Shown here: in pieces, positions 62,755 through 64,000 of the stretch
How positions within the stretch are numbered: position 1 is the first letter of the stretch
Layout: every line of letters starts with the position of its first letter
NCBI RefSeq assembly: GCF_008729015.1
Contig: NZ_RKSM01000001.1
Coordinates: 1,302,001-1,366,000, forward strand
Reading direction: 5' to 3'
Length of the DNA stretch: 64,000 bases
From: Haloarcula sp. CBA1129
GTDB taxonomy: Archaea > Halobacteriota > Halobacteria > Halobacteriales > Haloarculaceae
Position numbers and translations under genes: made by a program
The notes under the pieces: generated by a model
Databases searched by the model: none
Told to the model about the DNA's origin: nothing
What the model saw: the letters and a program-made list of their open reading frames with translations, nothing else

Positions 62755-63999
62755 TCAGTCGGCCGCCGTCGGTTGCTGTGGCGTCGCCGGTCCCTCAGCG
62801 CTCGCCTCGCTGTGTGACGCGGTGCCCGCCAGCGCCCGCGTCGAGTTCCCGACGACGAGCAGGCTACTGGCCGTCATCGCTAGCGCCGCAAACAACGGGT
62901 TCAGGACGCCGAACAGCGCCAGCGGGAGCGCCACGGCGTTGTAACAGAACGCCCATGCGAGGTTCTGGCGGACCCGGGTGCGGGTCGCGGCCGTCACCGC
63001 GAACACGTCTGGGACGGCCCGTAGGTCGTCCGACGTGACGACCGCGTCGGCCGCGTCGGCGGCCAGCGACGTGCCCGAGGCCATGGCGATGCCGAGGTCA
63101 GCGGCCGCGAGCGCGGGGGCGTCGTTGCTCCCGTCGCCGACCATCGCGACGGTCCCGCGGGACTGCAGTCGCTCGACGACTTCGGCTTTCGCCTCCGGTG
63201 GAACGCCGGCGAACACCTCGTCGACGCCGTCGTGGCGCTCGAACGGTGCGGCGGCCTCGGGACCGTCGCCGGTGATGACGACGACATCGCGGTCGCGGGC
63301 GAGCGTCGAGACGACCGACTCCCAGTTCGGGCGGAGCCTGTCGCCCGCGACGAGGGCGTCCCGCGCCGCGCCGTCCCAACCGACGAGCGCGGGGATGCAG
63401 CCGTTCGCGGTCGCGCGCTCACACCGACTCCGGAGGTCGGCCGGCACGTCGAGGCCGAGGTCGTCGAACAGTGCCGGTGACCCGACAGCGACGCGGTCCC
63501 CATCGACCGTGGCGCTGACGCCCCGCCCCGGGTGTTGTTCGAACCCGGAGACGGCGGCGTCGGGAACCGGGATGGCGTCGGTCACCGCCTCGGCGACGGG
63601 ATGGTCCGCGAACTGCTCGACCGCAGCCGCGCGAGCCATCGCCCGCTCGTCGGCCCGCTCCAGCAGTTCCATCTCGCCGGTCGTCAGCGTGCCCGTCTTG
63701 TCGAAGGCCACCACGTCTGCGTCGGTCGCCGTTTCGAACACCGCATCGCCGGTGACGACGGTCCCGCCGTCCAGCGCCCGACGGATGCCCGCCGCGGTCG
63801 CCAGTGGCGTCGCCAGTCCCAGCGCACAGGGACAGGAGACCACGAGCACTGCCAAGCCGGTCAGCATCGCATCCGTAGGTGTTGCCCCAGCGGCCAGATG
63901 CGCGCCGGTGGCAAGAACGGCCAGCACGACCACCAGCGGGACGAAGACGGCGGCAATGCGGTCGACGAGACGCTGAACGCCGCCGCGGGTGCTCTGGAC
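62755..63999 (-). CDS. copA: Copper-type P-ATPase (P1B), partial at right edge
   Basis: 415 codons are visible before the right edge; the N-terminal part is outside the window. The protein shows the membrane CPC motif VVSCPCALGLATP, the phosphorylation site DKTGTLTTGE and the hinge MVGDGSNDAPALA. These mark a heavy-metal (Cu+ or Ag+) exporting P1B-1 ATPase. The C terminus carries an Ala-rich tail ending at TAD. It lies 223 bases beyond the closing helix of the structured RNA candidate. Confidence 0.93.
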   Translation of the reverse strand, partial: VQSTRGGVQRLVDRIAAVFVPLVVVLAVLATGAHLAAGATPTDAMLTGLAVLVVSCPCALGLATPLATAAGIRRALDGGTVVTGDAVFETATDADVVAFDKTGTLTTGEMELLERADERAMARAAAVEQFADHPVAEAVTDAIPVPDAAVSGFEQHPGRGVSATVDGDRVAVGSPALFDDLGLDVPADLRSRCERATANGCIPALVGWDGAARDALVAGDRLRPNWESVVSTLARDRDVVVITGDGPEAAAPFERHDGVDEVFAGVPPEAKAEVVERLQSRGTVAMVGDGSNDAPALAAADLGIAMASGTSLAADAADAVVTSDDLRAVPDVFAVTAATRTRVRQNLAWAFCYNAVALPLALFGVLNPLFAALAMTASSLLVVGNSTRALAGTASHSEASAEGPATPQQPTAAD

Positions 64000-64000
64000 C

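Overview
The window reads as the main chromosome of a haloarchaeon, most likely close to Haloarcula (genus is inference). DNA is GC-rich with C/G-ending codons, and predicted proteins are strongly acidic. The information-processing genes are archaeal: TFB, aIF2-beta, a zinc-finger RPA and an Lhr-type helicase. There are also DacZ, DUF357, DUF5827, HalX and several tiny zinc-finger proteins. Many genes seem leaderless, with a TATA-like box about 25 nt before the ATG. I see no insertion sequence, CRISPR array or rRNA gene. The window has one clear tRNA (Glu-TTC) and one irregular tRNA-like sequence.

Layout. 1-6 kb is a PrkA-PrkA-YeaH-SpoVR stress module, followed by a YjbQ-like enzyme. 6.5-14 kb holds lipid and sugar-nucleotide genes: acyl-CoA synthetase, a GlmU-like nucleotidyltransferase, and a fused hydroxyacyl-CoA dehydrogenase/enoyl-CoA hydratase divergent from an acyl-CoA dehydrogenase. 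14-18 kb has cysE with a possible Cys-rich leader peptide, a DNA glycosylase, a RimK-RimB fusion and an aspartoacylase-like enzyme. 18-23.4 kb carries succinate dehydrogenase, with sdhCDB separated from sdhA by an oppositely oriented histidine kinase. 23.4-24.7 kb is a gene-poor stretch with the tRNA-like element, a G-quadruplex tract and perfect dyads. 24.7-32 kb has cobT-cobB, dacZ-mscS, trkH and purD. 32-43 kb holds a DUF255 protein, a thioredoxin-like protein, GH3 beta-glucosidase, a membrane histidine kinase, a DUF5827-ATPase pair, an MBL hydrolase, a HalX response regulator with a RecA-like ATPase, and thyX. 43-48.5 kb holds aIF2-beta, small zinc proteins, TFB, thioredoxin reductase and a riboflavin/F420-pathway reductase. 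49-57 kb contains an RPA operon (rpa1-rpap1-rpe), fructose-1,6-bisphosphatase and Lhr. 57-64 kb contains Spo0M-like, receiver-PAS and MutS-like proteins, an unidentified highly structured non-coding stretch, and a Cu-type P-ATPase that runs off the right edge.

How the genes fit together. Several neighbours form known functional sets: kinase/VWA/SpoVR, complex II, cobamide synthesis, and RPA with its partner proteins. Others suggest less obvious links: c-di-AMP synthesis beside a mechanosensitive channel and a K+ transporter, and an amino-acid ligase fused to a retropepsin-like domain beside an aspartoacylase. The observations I rank highest are the Cys-rich short frame before cysE, the structured intergenic RNA candidate near 62.1-62.5 kb, and the tRNA-like/G-quadruplex island near 24 kb. 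All assignments come from reading motifs by eye; no database search was possible.
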